A DNA stretch of 32,404 nucleotides from contig JAAUSF010000049.1 in the NCBI GenBank assembly GCA_012033255.1, forward strand, positions 1-32,404, written 5' to 3'. The position numbers and the translations under genes are program-made. Origin of the DNA: Cyanobacteria bacterium RU_5_0. GTDB lineage: Bacteria; Cyanobacteriota; Cyanobacteriia; Elainellales; Elainellaceae. Below, piece after piece: positions 17,453-26,880 of the stretch. The notes under the pieces are model-generated. The model saw nothing but the letters and a program-made list of their open reading frames with translations, ran no database searches and was not told the origin of the DNA. Each line of letters starts with the position of its first letter. The first letter of the stretch is position 1.

Positions 17453-18241
17453 ATGTTTATCTCCCTAATCGCAGACTACGGTGTTGGTGATCCAGCGTTC
17501 GCCGAAGTGAAGCAGCGGCTACTGATGGCGTTGCCGAATGCTCAAATTCATGAGATTTCTGTGCCGCCGTTTAGCACCTTGGCGACTGGGTTTTGGGTGG
17601 CTCAGTTGGGGCTGAATTTGGGGTGCCCGGAGCGGTTGATCTATCACAACTGTGCGCCTCGTCAAGATGATCCGGAAGCGCGTCGGGATAATGAAGGGGA
17701 AGGGTTAACCTATGCGTTGCTGCCGAATGGGGTGAAGGTAGTTGGAGTAAATGCGGGGTATACGCTTTCCTTCATTAAGGAGCAGGCAAAAGCACTGCAT
17801 ACGGTGAATGTGTCCCGAGGAGGGTCACAGTTTCGATCGCGAGATGTGTTTCCGCCTGCTGCTGCCGCGATCGCCCAAGAAGATTTCAGCGTACTCGGAG
17901 ATGTGCTTGATCTGAGCCAAATTCCCGATATGCCGCTCGATCGCGTCGCTTGGGTTGATGGATACGGCAATATCAAAACCACGATCCCAGCAGACACGAT
18001 CATCCTGGAACCGGAAACCAAGATCGTGATCCGGATTGGCGATGTCGTCAGTGATGCCGTGTATTCGGATGGCAGTTTCAGAGTCCCTGAAGGAACATTG
18101 GCATTTTCTCCAGGGAGTTCGGGTTGGTCACTGCCAGAGGGTCAGCCGTTGCGCTGGATCGAGCTATTCTTGCGCGGCGGCAATGCCTGGGAGCGATTTG
18201 GAAAACCACGAGTTGGGCAGACGATCGCGCGAATTGCTTAG
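17453..18241 (+). CDS. SAM hydroxide adenosyltransferase (DUF62 family)
   Basis: The 262-aa protein belongs to the SAM hydrolase family (DUF62), which splits S-adenosylmethionine with water to adenosine and methionine; relatives are the fluorinase and chlorinase. It starts FISLIADYGVGDPAFAEVK, with the Asp that binds the ribose in this family. It then has VVGVNAGYTLSFI and the C-terminal segment RVAWVDGYGNIKTTI with a beta-barrel SDAVYSDGSF region. The early block differs from the usual TDFG, so activity should be treated as probable. ATG 17453 is preferred to a TTG at 17447. A dispersed repeat fills the leader. Confidence 0.8.
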   Translation: MFISLIADYGVGDPAFAEVKQRLLMALPNAQIHEISVPPFSTLATGFWVAQLGLNLGCPERLIYHNCAPRQDDPEARRDNEGEGLTYALLPNGVKVVGVNAGYTLSFIKEQAKALHTVNVSRGGSQFRSRDVFPPAAAAIAQEDFSVLGDVLDLSQIPDMPLDRVAWVDGYGNIKTTIPADTIILEPETKIVIRIGDVVSDAVYSDGSFRVPEGTLAFSPGSSGWSLPEGQPLRWIELFLRGGNAWERFGKPRVGQTIARIA

Positions 18242-18563
18242 AGAATTCAACAGTCAAAATTAAGAATTCAACGCGATGTGCGACTTCTTTAAATCTCTTG
18301 TTGGATGGGCGTCCCGCCCGTCCAGCGAAGGCAGGCAAGTGCTTAGGATTTTTCCCACCTGTAAATTTTCTGTTGATGGTTGCCCTAGTTGTTGGGGCAA
18401 TCCCGGCGTGGTTGCCCTAGTTGTTGGGGCAATCCCGGCGTGGTTGCCCTGGTTGTTGGGGCAATCCCGGCGTGGTTGCCCTGGATTAGAGGGCAGACAC
18501 GTGGGTCTGCCCCGACCGATTGTAAAATCAACGAAAAATTTACAGCTGGGTTTTTCTCCTTCT
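18242..18563. repeat. Repeat-filled spacer between convergent DUF62 and pepA genes
   Basis: This 322-bp spacer contains an imperfect palindrome GGATGGGCG-tcc-CGCCCGTCC (18303-18323), the 32-bp tandem array (18378-18480) and a perfect inverted repeat with GGGCAGAC/GTCTGCCC arms (18491-18512). Several open frames cross the array, but they are translated repeats. No gene is supported. Confidence 0.8.
18378..18480. repeat. Three 32-bp tandem repeats plus partial fourth
   Basis: Units start at 18378, 18410 and 18442, with a truncated one at 18474. Each begins GGTTGCCC and ends ATCCCGGCGT. The first two look identical and the third differs at one base. Within every unit, TTGCCC pairs with GGGCAA, so each can form a stem-loop. 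There are no unique spacers, so it is not a CRISPR array. Confidence 0.9.
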
Positions 18564-20036
18564 CTAATTCAACACCCAATTCACTAACGTCCGAACCGGA
18601 AATCCAGTTGCACCTGTGCTGTTGTAGCCGTTTTCTTTGTCTGTCCAGACGGGGCCGGCGATGTCGAGATGTGCCCAAGCGGTGTCTTTGATGAACTGTT
18701 TCAGGAATAGTGCCGCCGTGATCGCGCCACCAGGACGAGGTCCTGTGTTCTTCATGTCGGCAACAACAGATTTCAGCCCTTCAAAGTATTTATCTTCCAT
18801 CGGCATCCGCCAGAATTTTTCACCAGACAGTTCAGACGCTTTAGAGATTTGATTGGCGAGCGTGTCATCGGCTGTCCATAGTCCGGCGATGTCATCTCCA
18901 AGGGCAACCACACAGGCTCCGGTTAGGGTTGCCAAATCGACGATCGCCTCTACGCCCAATTTTTCGGCAAAGACGAGAGCATCGGCTAAGGTCAAACGCC
19001 CTTCGGCATCAGTGTTATTGACTTCGATCGTTTTGCCGTTAGATGCAGTGAGGATATCACCGGGGTGCATAGCACGACCACTGACCATATTTTCGGTGAC
19101 GGCGCTAATGAAGTGAACCTCGACATCGGGTTTGAGCAAGCCGATCGCCTTTGCGGCTCCTAATGTAGCTGCCGCACCACCCATATCGGTTTTCATCATC
19201 TCAATGCCGCTGCCCGTAGGTTTAATGTTGAGTCCACCACTATCAAAGGTGAGTCCTTTGCCGACGATCGCCACTTTCTTGCGCGGGGTGCCTGCGGGTT
19301 TATAGGTGAGGTGAATAAACTTAGGTGGCAGATCAGAGGCTTGAGCAACGCCCAGAAATGCGCCCATCCCCAGTTTTTCGCAATCGTTTTGCTCTAGAAT
19401 CTCTAGGCTTAAGCCATATTCACGGGCGATCGCTTCTGCCGTTTCAGCCATTGTGATCGGAGTGACAATATTGGCAGGCGCAGCAACCAGTTCTCGTGCC
19501 AGAATGACGCCCAAGCAAATCTGACGGGCGCGGGTAATCGCGGCATCTTGCCCTCCCAAGCCCAGCAAATCAATTTGCTCTAGCTTTGCCCCTTTATCTT
19601 CGGTTTCAGACTTGAAGCGAGTATCTTGATGGAGAGCAAGTTCAATTCCTTCCCCGATCGCCTGTGCGGTCAGAGCCGGATCACTATTCCAAACAGGCAT
19701 GCTTAATCCGAGCGTTTTACACTTCTCCTTCTTGCCCAATCGCGCCGCAACCGCCGCCGCCCGACGTAGGCTTTCTGGTTTTAGCCCATCTGCTTTGCCT
19801 AGACCCACAACAGCGATCTTCCGAATGGGGCTATTGGAACCCACTCGCGTTATGGCGCTGCTGCCTTCTTTGCCTTTAAATTCGGCTTCAGCAATCAGTT
19901 CTGCCAATGTGCCAGACAGTTTTTGATCGAGATCGGCTAGGTCGCCAGTGAGGTCGATCGCGTCCTCAAATAAACCAATAACCAAGCAATCCCCAGTCCA
20001 CTCTAACCGGGGTGTATCTATCCCTCGAAGATCCAT
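18564..20036 (-). CDS. pepA: Leucyl aminopeptidase (M17)
   Basis: The 490-aa cytosolic metallo-exopeptidase removes N-terminal residues from peptides. The family signature [14 protein letters not shown] is intact. The di-metal site residues lie in [17 protein letters not shown] and KTDMGGAAA, and the C-terminal block [11 protein letters not shown] is typical. The N-terminal domain, which binds DNA in E. coli PepA, is present but diverged. The length is normal and the ATG at 20036 gives a usual start. It is transcribed divergently from slt across a 310-bp spacer and convergent with the DUF62 gene. Confidence 0.95.
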   Translation of the reverse strand: MDLRGIDTPRLEWTGDCLVIGLFEDAIDLTGDLADLDQKLSGTLAELIAEAEFKGKEGSSAITRVGSNSPIRKIAVVGLGKADGLKPESLRRAAAVAARLGKKEKCKTLGLSMPVWNSDPALTAQAIGEGIELALHQDTRFKSETEDKGAKLEQIDLLGLGGQDAAITRARQICLGVILARELVAAPANIVTPITMAETAEAIAREYGLSLEILEQNDCEKLGMGAFLGVAQASDLPPKFIHLTYKPAGTPRKKVAIVGKGLTFDSGGLNIKPTGSGIEMMKTDMGGAAATLGAAKAIGLLKPDVEVHFISAVTENMVSGRAMHPGDILTASNGKTIEVNNTDAEGRLTLADALVFAEKLGVEAIVDLATLTGACVVALGDDIAGLWTADDTLANQISKASELSGEKFWRMPMEDKYFEGLKSVVADMKNTGPRPGGAITAALFLKQFIKDTAWAHLDIAGPVWTDKENGYNSTGATGFPVRTLVNWVLN

Positions 20037-20346
20037 GATTGTTCACATGACATGACAGCATCTATCCCCAGTATTGCGTAATTTTACAGAGATGAGGCAG
20101 GGAATTGGGGGAGCGGGATTGGGGCATAGAGATTTGCCACTTGAGCAGATGCAACAGGAGACGAGCATCACAGGTAGGTGGGCAATCGCTGCAAAATGGG
20201 TTTTCGGATAGGCTCTCAATAGGCTTGATGTGGAGACGAACCGCCGATCGCCTCCCCTGTTCCCTCAATCCCCTCACACCGATCGTTGGAACTTCTGTTA
20301 AATTGGCTAGAGTCTCAGAGAAAGTACCCTAACCCGTTCCAGACTC
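20037..20346. promoter_or_regulatory. pepA-slt divergent promoter spacer
   Basis: This 310-bp region has no supported gene. A possible slt promoter is TTGGAA (20286-20291), a 16-bp gap, and TAGAGT (20308-20313), about 35 bp before the slt ATG. A short CCCCTCA repeat lies near 20265. The pepA promoter could not be placed. The pairing is by eye and weak. Confidence 0.35.
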
Positions 20347-22599
20347 ATGCTGAAACAGCCACCCAAACAACGGCAACTTGTCCGGAAGCCGCGCAAAAAG
20401 AAAACTTTGTTATTGACCGGTGTGGGACTCGGAGCATTGGCATTAGGTGGGATATCAGCGTTAGCATTCAATGATCTGCTGTCCCAGTTACCTGTAGTCG
20501 GGGGATTGTTTGCGTCTCAACCGGAGATGCCGATCGCTGACTTGAGTGGAGAGCCGTCTACGGTGCTGGCGTTGGTGACGCTGCCTCCTGCCGAACGAGC
20601 CGCTCGGTTAGAAGAGATTGCCAATGGTGCGCCATCGATCGATCGCCATCGTGCCCATTATCTATTGGCAGTTGATTTGATTGAGCAAAATCACGGTGGC
20701 ATGGCGCTCCCGTGGCTAGAAGGGTTAGAGAATGACTATCCGGTTCTGGCACCGCAGATTTTGGCGAAACGAGCGCAGGCATACGCTTCGACTGGCAATA
20801 TGGCTCAAGCAGAAGCCACTTGGAAGGCGTTGTTACAGCAGTATCCGAATGATCCGGCATCGGCTGAAGCACTGTTTAATTTAGGAAAAACGAATCCGCA
20901 CTATTGGGATCAGGCGATCGCTCAGTTTCCGGCTCATCCTCGCACGGTTGAGATGGCGCTGACTCGATTGCAGCAGAATCCGAAACAACCGCAACTGATG
21001 CTGATTTTGGCGAAGCATGGGCATTATCTGCCGGATATTGTTTCAGTTCTCGATCGACTAAAGACAGAGTTTGGGGCACAGTTGACCCCACAAGAGTGGG
21101 AGGCGATCGCGTTTGCCTATTGGGAAAAAACGAAGTATGGTAGCGCCGCAGAAGCATATGCTAAAGCTCCACCGACAGCCCTCAACCTCTATCGAGCCGC
21201 ACGAGGAGCGCAACTGGATGAGCGATGGACGACGGCAACTCAACGCTATCAAGTCCTGATTCAAGCCTTTCCAGATGCTAAAGAAACCGGACTCGGATTG
21301 CTGCGCTTAGCCAATCTTTCCACCTCTCCCGAAACGGCTATTCTCTATCTTGATCAAGCCATCAACCGCTTTCCTGACAGAGCGGCTGAAGCCCTGGTTG
21401 AGAAGTCTAAACTGCTGCAACACCTGAACAGTCCGCAGGCGGTGATACAGACTCAGCAACTCGTATTAACACAATACAGTCATTCTGATGCGGCGGCTGA
21501 ATTGCGGTGGCAGCAAGCAGAAATGAACTTTAAGAAGGGTGATATTCAAGCGGCGTGGGAATGGGCACGGCAGTTAGTCGAGCAAAATCCGGAAAGCGAA
21601 TATGCCCCGGAAGCCGGGTTTTGGGTCGGCAAGTGGGCAGCGCAACTGGGACGACCGCAAGATGCGAAGCAGGCATATGAGTATGTGCTGGCGAATTATC
21701 CAGAGTCGTATTATGCATGGCGATCGGCAACGTTGCTCGAATGGGATGTGGGCGACTTTACTACTGTCCGCCAAAAGCTGCCGCACGTTGTGCAACCCAC
21801 GTCTCGCCCTGAACCTCTCGCCGGATCAGAAGCCACACGAGAATTATATCGACTAGGGCAAAATCGCGAGGCTTGGGCATATTGGCAAGTGGAATTTACG
21901 AATCGCGTGGAGCCACCCGTTGCCGAACAATTTACTGATGGCTTAATGCGAATGGGGGTGAACGATAATTTGGACGGCATTTTTATGCTGTCGAGTCTGG
22001 AGTTTCGAGAATCACCCAAAGAACGCAAAGAATATGACGCGATTAAGCAACAAATTGGCTATTGGCAAGCATTGTATCCTTTTCCGTTTTCGCAGTCGAT
22101 CGAACAATGGGCACAACAGCGACAATTGAATCCCATGTTAGTGATGGCATTAATTCGTCAGGAATCACGATTTGAGCCGGAAATTCGATCGGTTGCTGGA
22201 GCTGTTGGGTTAATGCAGGTGATGCCTGATACAGCAGATTGGGTTGCCAGTCAGATCAAATTGAAACAATACAACTTAGAAAATCCTAACGACAACATCA
22301 ATTTAGGAACGTGGTATCTAGATTTTACGCATCGAGAATATAGCAATCATTCGCTGCTTGCTGTTGCCAGTTATAACGCTGGGCCTGGAAGCGTCGCTGA
22401 TTGGATTGCTCGATTTGGCACCCGTGATCCAGATGTGTTTGTCGAGCAAATTCCGTTTGGTGAAACGAAAGGATATGTAGAGTCTGTGTTTGAAAATTAT
22501 TGGAATTATCTGCGGTTATATAACCCTGAAATCTCTCAAAAACTAGCACAAATTTCGAGTAAACACTCGGTGTTGATCGAGGCGGTGAATCAGCCGTAA
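20347..22599 (+). CDS. slt: Soluble lytic transglycosylase (Slt-type, TPR-rich)
   Basis: This 750-aa periplasmic enzyme cleaves the glycan strand of peptidoglycan, forming 1,6-anhydro ends. The N-terminus is basic (KQRQLVRKPRKKK) followed by a hydrophobic helix (TLLLTGVGLGALALGGISALAF), a likely membrane anchor. Residues 60-560 are TPR-like helical repeats (YLLAVDLIEQNHGGMALPWLE, AYASTGNMAQAEATWKALLQQYPND), forming the superhelical ring of Slt. The C-terminal goose-lysozyme-type domain has the catalytic Glu in LIRQESRFEP, AVGLMQVMPDTA and ASYNAGPGSV. No obvious ribosome binding site. It is convergent with the amidase gene across a short palindrome. Confidence 0.92.
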   Translation: MLKQPPKQRQLVRKPRKKKTLLLTGVGLGALALGGISALAFNDLLSQLPVVGGLFASQPEMPIADLSGEPSTVLALVTLPPAERAARLEEIANGAPSIDRHRAHYLLAVDLIEQNHGGMALPWLEGLENDYPVLAPQILAKRAQAYASTGNMAQAEATWKALLQQYPNDPASAEALFNLGKTNPHYWDQAIAQFPAHPRTVEMALTRLQQNPKQPQLMLILAKHGHYLPDIVSVLDRLKTEFGAQLTPQEWEAIAFAYWEKTKYGSAAEAYAKAPPTALNLYRAARGAQLDERWTTATQRYQVLIQAFPDAKETGLGLLRLANLSTSPETAILYLDQAINRFPDRAAEALVEKSKLLQHLNSPQAVIQTQQLVLTQYSHSDAAAELRWQQAEMNFKKGDIQAAWEWARQLVEQNPESEYAPEAGFWVGKWAAQLGRPQDAKQAYEYVLANYPESYYAWRSATLLEWDVGDFTTVRQKLPHVVQPTSRPEPLAGSEATRELYRLGQNREAWAYWQVEFTNRVEPPVAEQFTDGLMRMGVNDNLDGIFMLSSLEFRESPKERKEYDAIKQQIGYWQALYPFPFSQSIEQWAQQRQLNPMLVMALIRQESRFEPEIRSVAGAVGLMQVMPDTADWVASQIKLKQYNLENPNDNINLGTWYLDFTHREYSNHSLLAVASYNAGPGSVADWIARFGTRDPDVFVEQIPFGETKGYVESVFENYWNYLRLYNPEISQKLAQISSKHSVLIEAVNQP

Positions 22600-22626
22600 G
22601 CTGTTCCACATTGAGTCTGCTTGAGT

Positions 22627-22647
22627 GGACGGGCAAGATGCCCATCC
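22627..22647. repeat. REP-like palindrome between slt and amidase
   Basis: GGACGGGCA-aga-TGCCCATCC is an imperfect 9-bp inverted repeat followed by CACAAGGA. The same core, GGGCA-(3)-TGCCC, occurs at 27649-27661 and 32296-32308, and a GCAGGCA/TGCCTGC variant at 26393 and 30744. It may also act as a transcription-stopping hairpin for two convergent genes. Confidence 0.75.
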
Positions 22648-22664
22648 CACAAGGATTTAGTCTC

Positions 22665-24083
22665 CTATTCTCTCGTTGCAAAAGCTGGACGGTGCTGACT
22701 CCAGGGGGTTACTGCTTCAATTTGGGCGGCGAGTGCAATAATTGTCGCTTCATCGGCTGGACGACCGACAATTTGAACCCCGATCGGCAATCCAGTGTCC
22801 GTGAATCCGGTGGGGATGGCGATCGCAGGCTGTCCGGTGGTGTTGGCCAAGGGACAAGGCGCAATCCAGCGAATAATATTCTCTAACGTATCAAACGGGC
22901 TTAACTCCGCCCATTCGCCCACTCGAATTGCCGGATGCATATAAGTCGGTAAAACCAGCGCATCATAGCGATTGAAAAAGGCAACAATGCGACGGGCGAT
23001 CATCTGCATGGCCCAAACGGCTTTTTGATAATCGCCACTGCTATCCGCGTGTTCATAGAGCCACTGATTCATCGGTTGCATTGCTTCTAGCGGCAATCCG
23101 CAGGCACTGATTCCAGTCCGCCAGACCAGCTTGAACGGTTCTACTAAATCAGAGCAATCCGGAGATCCCGGTTCCAAATGATGCCCCAATTTTTCCAAAC
23201 GATGAACGGTATCGTGAACGGCTTGTTGACAGATCGGATCGGCGTCTCCAATGGGGGCGATCGACGAACTGAAGGCAACTCGTAACGGTTTTGCGGGTTC
23301 TTGAATCGCCTGAAGTGCCACGTCTACAAACCTTGAATCGGGATCAGGCAGCCAATAAGGATCGCCTGTGACATAGCCAGACAAGACATCTAACAACGCG
23401 GCTGCATCCGCCACCGTGCGCCCGATCGAGCCATGCGTGGCAATTCCGTTTAAGGCATCGCCGATCGGCGCATAAGACACACGACCTCGCGATGGTTTGA
23501 TCCCGACTAAGCCACAACAAAATGCAGGACCACGAACCGAACCGCCCCCATCTGATCCGTGGGCGATCGGCACTAACCCGGCGGCAACGGCAGCAGCGGC
23601 TCCTCCACTGGAACCACCCGGAGTATGATCCAAATTCCAAGGATTGCGGGCAGGTGGAAATCCCTCTGGCTCTGTGTAAGGCAGTGAACCCATTTCAGAG
23701 GTTGCCGTCTTGCCCAAAACCACAAATCCGGCAGCTTTAATCCGGGCAGTTGCGGCATCGTCATAGGTGGCAATATTCTGCTTCATCACCTTGCTGCCAA
23801 ACGTACAGCGCACCCCTGCCATGCAACTCAAATCTTTGATCGCAGTGGGAACACCGAAAAAAGGAGGCAGATTTGTCTCTCCAGTGGCTAAACGTGCCGT
23901 TTTAGCTTTGGCATCCTCTAATGCTTGGTCGGCAATCACCGTGAAAAAACTGCCTAATTCTGGGTCAAGTTGCTCGATTCGCTGCAAATAAAGTTGCGTT
24001 AATTCGATCGGGGAAATTTCTTTGTTGCGAATCAAGTGTGCCTGCTCCAAAGCCGGAGCAAATGCCAAATCAATGGAATTCAT
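22665..24083 (-). CDS. Amidase signature family enzyme (GatA-like)
   Basis: The 472-aa protein hydrolyses an amide bond with the Ser-cisSer-Lys triad of this family: Lys in TAIKDLSC, cis-Ser and Ser in the Gly/Ser block [16 protein letters not shown] and [12 protein letters not shown]. It resembles GatA of the GatCAB amidotransferase, but no gatB or gatC lies nearby and the C-terminus ([10 protein letters not shown]) is that of stand-alone amidases; the substrate is unknown. I use ATG 24083 ([15 protein letters not shown]); the frame is open 30 codons further to a GTG, but those codons encode an unlikely leader. It lies 89 bp downstream of the Trypco1 gene on the same strand. Confidence 0.88.
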   Translation of the reverse strand: MNSIDLAFAPALEQAHLIRNKEISPIELTQLYLQRIEQLDPELGSFFTVIADQALEDAKAKTARLATGETNLPPFFGVPTAIKDLSCMAGVRCTFGSKVMKQNIATYDDAATARIKAAGFVVLGKTATSEMGSLPYTEPEGFPPARNPWNLDHTPGGSSGGAAAAVAAGLVPIAHGSDGGGSVRGPAFCCGLVGIKPSRGRVSYAPIGDALNGIATHGSIGRTVADAAALLDVLSGYVTGDPYWLPDPDSRFVDVALQAIQEPAKPLRVAFSSSIAPIGDADPICQQAVHDTVHRLEKLGHHLEPGSPDCSDLVEPFKLVWRTGISACGLPLEAMQPMNQWLYEHADSSGDYQKAVWAMQMIARRIVAFFNRYDALVLPTYMHPAIRVGEWAELSPFDTLENIIRWIAPCPLANTTGQPAIAIPTGFTDTGLPIGVQIVGRPADEATIIALAAQIEAVTPWSQHRPAFATRE

Positions 24084-24172
24084 AAAGTGGATAATCCTTG
24101 GGTCACTGGCACCCATTCTGACGGGTATAACTGCTGACTTTATCAAGATCCATTTGGTTTCTCGATATACCA

Positions 24173-24697
24173 CTAGACAGATTCAGAATTGGCTGATTCA
24201 GAATTGGCTGAGCGTGGCGTTCCTCCCGGTGGAGATTGACGCGGCACAGGCGGCAGTTCGTTGGGTTGAGGTTGTCGCGGCACGGTCTGCATGGGCTGAG
24301 GGGGAGCGATCGGCGGATTACGCTCCGGAAATCCACATTCAACCGTGATCTTGAGATTACAGCCGACTGTGCCTGTTGCGATGTATGGGACACCGCCCTC
24401 GCCACTGACATTCACACCAAACTCCAGCGTCACCTTTTTTACATCCGCCAAGGCTGCATCGCGAAACGCATTCAGCGTGTATTTGGTGTAGGTCTTAACC
24501 GTGTTTTGAATTTGCACAAAGCTCTCTGAAACTTGACTGGCGGCTTTAGCAACATTTTGGCTGGCTCCTTTCTCTCCCCCGCGCCGTACCTCTTGTTCGA
24601 TCGCCTCTTCCACCACCTCCGGAACTTCTATTTCCTCCACCGTTTCCACAAAAATTACCGTGCCATCTTCCATCTCGATCGCTTGTAATCGTGCCAT
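24173..24697 (-). CDS. Trypco1 (CU044_2847-like) domain protein
   Basis: The 174-aa protein begins with a conserved acidic block (MEDGTVIFVETVEEIEVPEVVEE). After a helical linker come strands VKKVTLEFGVNVSGEGGVPYIATGTVGCNLKITVEC. This matches the trypsin-co-occurring domain 1 family, small beta-rich proteins found beside NTPase, peptidase and caspase genes of proposed conflict systems. The C-terminal 45 residues are Pro/Gln-rich and end with a duplicated 15-bp unit encoding SANSE twice. It is divergent from the caspase-FGE gene with 90 bp between the starts, which fits the family's habit. Its biochemical role is unknown; an adaptor or target role is inference. Confidence 0.75.
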   Translation of the reverse strand: MARLQAIEMEDGTVIFVETVEEIEVPEVVEEAIEQEVRRGGEKGASQNVAKAASQVSESFVQIQNTVKTYTKYTLNAFRDAALADVKKVTLEFGVNVSGEGGVPYIATGTVGCNLKITVECGFPERNPPIAPPQPMQTVPRQPQPNELPPVPRQSPPGGTPRSANSESANSESV

Positions 24698-24787
24698 AGT
24701 TTCTTTGTGTCACTCCGAGTATTGGCGAATCCTTTTTCTAGAGGATACGCTAGTGAGCAACGCGATCGCACAGGATGTTCACCCCCC

Positions 24788-26335
24788 ATGAGCCGCGATG
24801 CCCTGGTTGTCGGGATTAATCACTATCGCCATTTATCGAAGCTAACGACTCCGGCTGAAGATGCAGAAGCGATCGCCCGTCTGTTGGCGCAACAGGGAGA
24901 ATTTCGGGTTTGGCGGCAACCGGCGATTGTCAAGGATGAGGCGTTAGCGGTGGGGCAGAAAACGCCTGTGACACTCAGCGAACTGGAAGATGCGCTAGTG
25001 AAACTCTTCCTGCCAGAGAGTCAGCAAATTCCCGATACAGCCCTGTTCTACTTTTCCGGACATGGATTGCGAAAAACCAAAGGATTGACAGAAGGCTTTT
25101 TGGCAACCAGTGAAGTCAATCCAGATACAAACATCTGGGGCTTGTCGCTGCGCTGGTTACGGGAATTGTTAGAGAAAAGCCCAATTCGCCAGCAGATCAT
25201 TTGGCTAGATTGCTGTCATAGTGGCGGATTGCTTAACGTGAGCGAGGCGAATCCCGACGATCGAGGGCAAGGGCGCGATCGCTGTTTCATTGCCGCCTCC
25301 AGAGACTTTGAATCGGCTTGGCAAGAGATCGACGGGTCCTACAGTGTTTTGACCAACGCCTTGCTAGCCGGACTTGACCCGCAGCGAGTCGGCGATCGCT
25401 GGGTGACAAATTATAGCCTGGTCGATTTTCTCAACCAGCACTTACGCGAGGCAACTCAACAACCAGTTTTCACTAACTTTGGACAACCGATCAACCTGAC
25501 GCGCCACTTCACCGCTCCTCAGAAGCCAGTTACACCCGCCACGTCTGTTCCTTCTGCCAAGCGAGAGTTCCAGGATTTCCAGGAAGATTTGGGCGATGGC
25601 ATCACGCTGGAAATGATAGCGATTCGCGGTGGGCTGTTTTTCATGGGTTCACCTGAGAAGGAGTTAGAGCGACTTGACACTGAAAGTCCTCAACACCGGG
25701 TGAGAGTGCCGTCGTTTTACATGGACAAATATGTAGTGACGCAAGAGCAATGGTGGATGGTCGCCACTCAATTGCCCACAATTCAACACGATCTCGATCC
25801 TGACCCGTCTTACTTCAAAGGGAATCATCGTCCGGTTGAACAGGTTTCCTGGCATGAGGCGGTTGAGTTTTGCGATCGATTATCTCGCCACACCGGTAAG
25901 CCCTATCACTTGCCCAGCGAAGCCGAATGGGAATATGCCTGTCGGGCAGGAACGACTACCCCATTTCATTTTGGTGACACGATCGCCCCGGAGTTAGCCA
26001 ATTACAATGGAAACTATACCTATGGCACTGGCGTGAAGGGCCAGTATCGAGCGGAAACCACACCTGTCGGCAGTTTCAAGCCCAATCGCTTTGGTTTGTA
26101 TGACATGCATGGCAATGTTTGGGAATGGTGTGCTGATCATTGGCATGAGAATTATCAGGGGGCACCGATCGATGGGAGTGCCTGGATAGCGGGTGGAAGT
26201 AGTGAATTTCGGCTGCTGCGCGGCGGTTCGTGGAACTGCAATCCGAGGGACTGTCGGTCTGCATCTCGCGGCTGCAACAACCCTGTCAATCGGCTCAAGT
26301 CTTTCGGTTTTCGGGTGGTTTGCGGTTTGGCGTGA
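24788..26335 (+). CDS. Caspase-like peptidase fused to FGE/C-type-lectin domain
   Basis: The 515-aa protein starts ALVVGINHY, typical of prokaryotic caspases (C14). His is in YFSGHG (H92) and the Cys in LDCCHSGG (C143), so the dyad is intact. A Pro-rich linker (about 240-260) leads to a formylglycine-generating-enzyme-type domain (MIAIRGGLFFMGSPEKE, VTQEQWW, PVEQVSWHEAVEFC, LPSEAEWEYACRAG, GLYDMHGNVWEWCAD), ending LLRGGSWNCNPRDCRSASRG. Such domains are commonly lectin-like binding modules rather than enzymes and are frequent targets of diversity-generating retroelements. I use ATG 24788; a GTG 27 codons upstream would overlap the divergent promoter region. A sensor-effector in defence or programmed death is inferred. 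Confidence 0.88.
   Translation: MSRDALVVGINHYRHLSKLTTPAEDAEAIARLLAQQGEFRVWRQPAIVKDEALAVGQKTPVTLSELEDALVKLFLPESQQIPDTALFYFSGHGLRKTKGLTEGFLATSEVNPDTNIWGLSLRWLRELLEKSPIRQQIIWLDCCHSGGLLNVSEANPDDRGQGRDRCFIAASRDFESAWQEIDGSYSVLTNALLAGLDPQRVGDRWVTNYSLVDFLNQHLREATQQPVFTNFGQPINLTRHFTAPQKPVTPATSVPSAKREFQDFQEDLGDGITLEMIAIRGGLFFMGSPEKELERLDTESPQHRVRVPSFYMDKYVVTQEQWWMVATQLPTIQHDLDPDPSYFKGNHRPVEQVSWHEAVEFCDRLSRHTGKPYHLPSEAEWEYACRAGTTTPFHFGDTIAPELANYNGNYTYGTGVKGQYRAETTPVGSFKPNRFGLYDMHGNVWEWCADHWHENYQGAPIDGSAWIAGGSSEFRLLRGGSWNCNPRDCRSASRGCNNPVNRLKSFGFRVVCGLA
26212..26335 (+). other. Candidate variable repeat at 3' end of caspase-FGE gene
   Basis: The last 124 bp encode LLRGGSWNCNPRDCRSASRG and NNPVNRLKSFGFRVVCGLA. 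In retroelement-diversified FGE proteins this segment has Asn (AAC/AAT) codons at the varied positions in the template and mixed residues in the variable copy. Here Cys, Asp, Gly, Cys, Val, Leu-Lys-Ser occupy positions where I expect Asn or Asp in the template. No reverse transcriptase is in the window. A related fragment with Asn codons lies at 30686-30733. Confidence 0.45.
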
Positions 26336-26381
26336 GTACTCCCAGCTTGTCAGAACTGGTCGAAGGGAGTTCGATCGGGCG

Positions 26382-26622
26382 ATTGGTCAGAGGCAGGCAA
26401 GATGCCTGCGCTACGGATGGATTGGGGGGATCGATCGTCTTTCAAGCTTCAAGTTTCAAGTTGAGAAGTCGAATGATGGAGTTCTGAACTGAAGCGATCG
26501 TCCTCTGAAGTGCAATCCTCGACCTCCGAACTCGGAGTTTTGCGATCGACAGTCAATTAATGGAGTTCTGAACTGAAGCGATCGACCCCAGAATTTGGAA
26601 CTTTGGGATGGGGAGGCGATCG
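26382..26622. repeat. Duplicated 240-bp segment, copy 1
   Basis: This segment matches 30733-30972 closely (roughly 85-90% by eye) from ATTGGTCAGAGGCAGGC to GGGGAGGCGATCG. It contains a perfect GCAGGCA-aga-TGCCTGC palindrome (26393-26409) and two internal copies of GGAGTTCTGAACTGAAGCGA. Both copies lie just beyond the 3' end of a minus-strand antitoxin gene. It fills most of the 313-bp gap after the caspase-FGE gene; no gene is supported. Confidence 0.85.
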
Positions 26623-26648
26623 AGAGAAAGGAAGAGGGCGATCGTCTC

Positions 26649-26867
26649 CTATGCCGCTTTCAATACAGCGGGTTCGGGTAGGGGTTCGCCGGTTGCTTCA
26701 TAGGCAAGCAGGAGCGATTCGATCGCTTCAATGCCATTGGCTAGGGCAGATTCGTAGGTGTCGCCATGTGTGCGCCAACGTTGTCCTGGAAAATCGGGGA
26801 GTCCGACTAAGAAACAATTATCCTCATCTGACCACTGAATCACCATTTGATACTTAAACTGACTCAT
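26649..26867 (-). CDS. HicB-type antitoxin, orphaned
   Basis: The 72-aa protein has the HicB partial RNase H-like fold: YQMVIQWSDEDNCFLVGLPDFPG, then TYESALANGIEAIESLLLAYEATGEPLPEP. HicB binds and silences the HicA mRNA interferase and usually represses its operon. ATG 26867 has AGGTGG 8 bases upstream; an in-frame GTG at 26879 lies within that site. The gene directly upstream is a hicA cut to 29 codons, so HicB here has no full cognate toxin in the window. Confidence 0.85.
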   Translation of the reverse strand: MSQFKYQMVIQWSDEDNCFLVGLPDFPGQRWRTHGDTYESALANGIEAIESLLLAYEATGEPLPEPAVLKAA

Positions 26868-26880
26868 GGCTGTTTCCACC

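Noticed and set aside
18378..18480. Possible CRISPR array
   Set aside because: The 32-bp units are directly tandem with no spacers, and no cas genes are near.
24084..24173. 30-codon extension of the amidase from a GTG
   Set aside because: The extension does not look like amidase sequence and abuts the Trypco1 stop; ATG 24083 gives a typical start.
24707..24787. 27-codon N-terminal extension of the caspase-FGE protein from a GTG
   Set aside because: It would cover nearly all of the divergent promoter spacer, and the family starts at the ALVVGINHY strand reached from ATG 24788.
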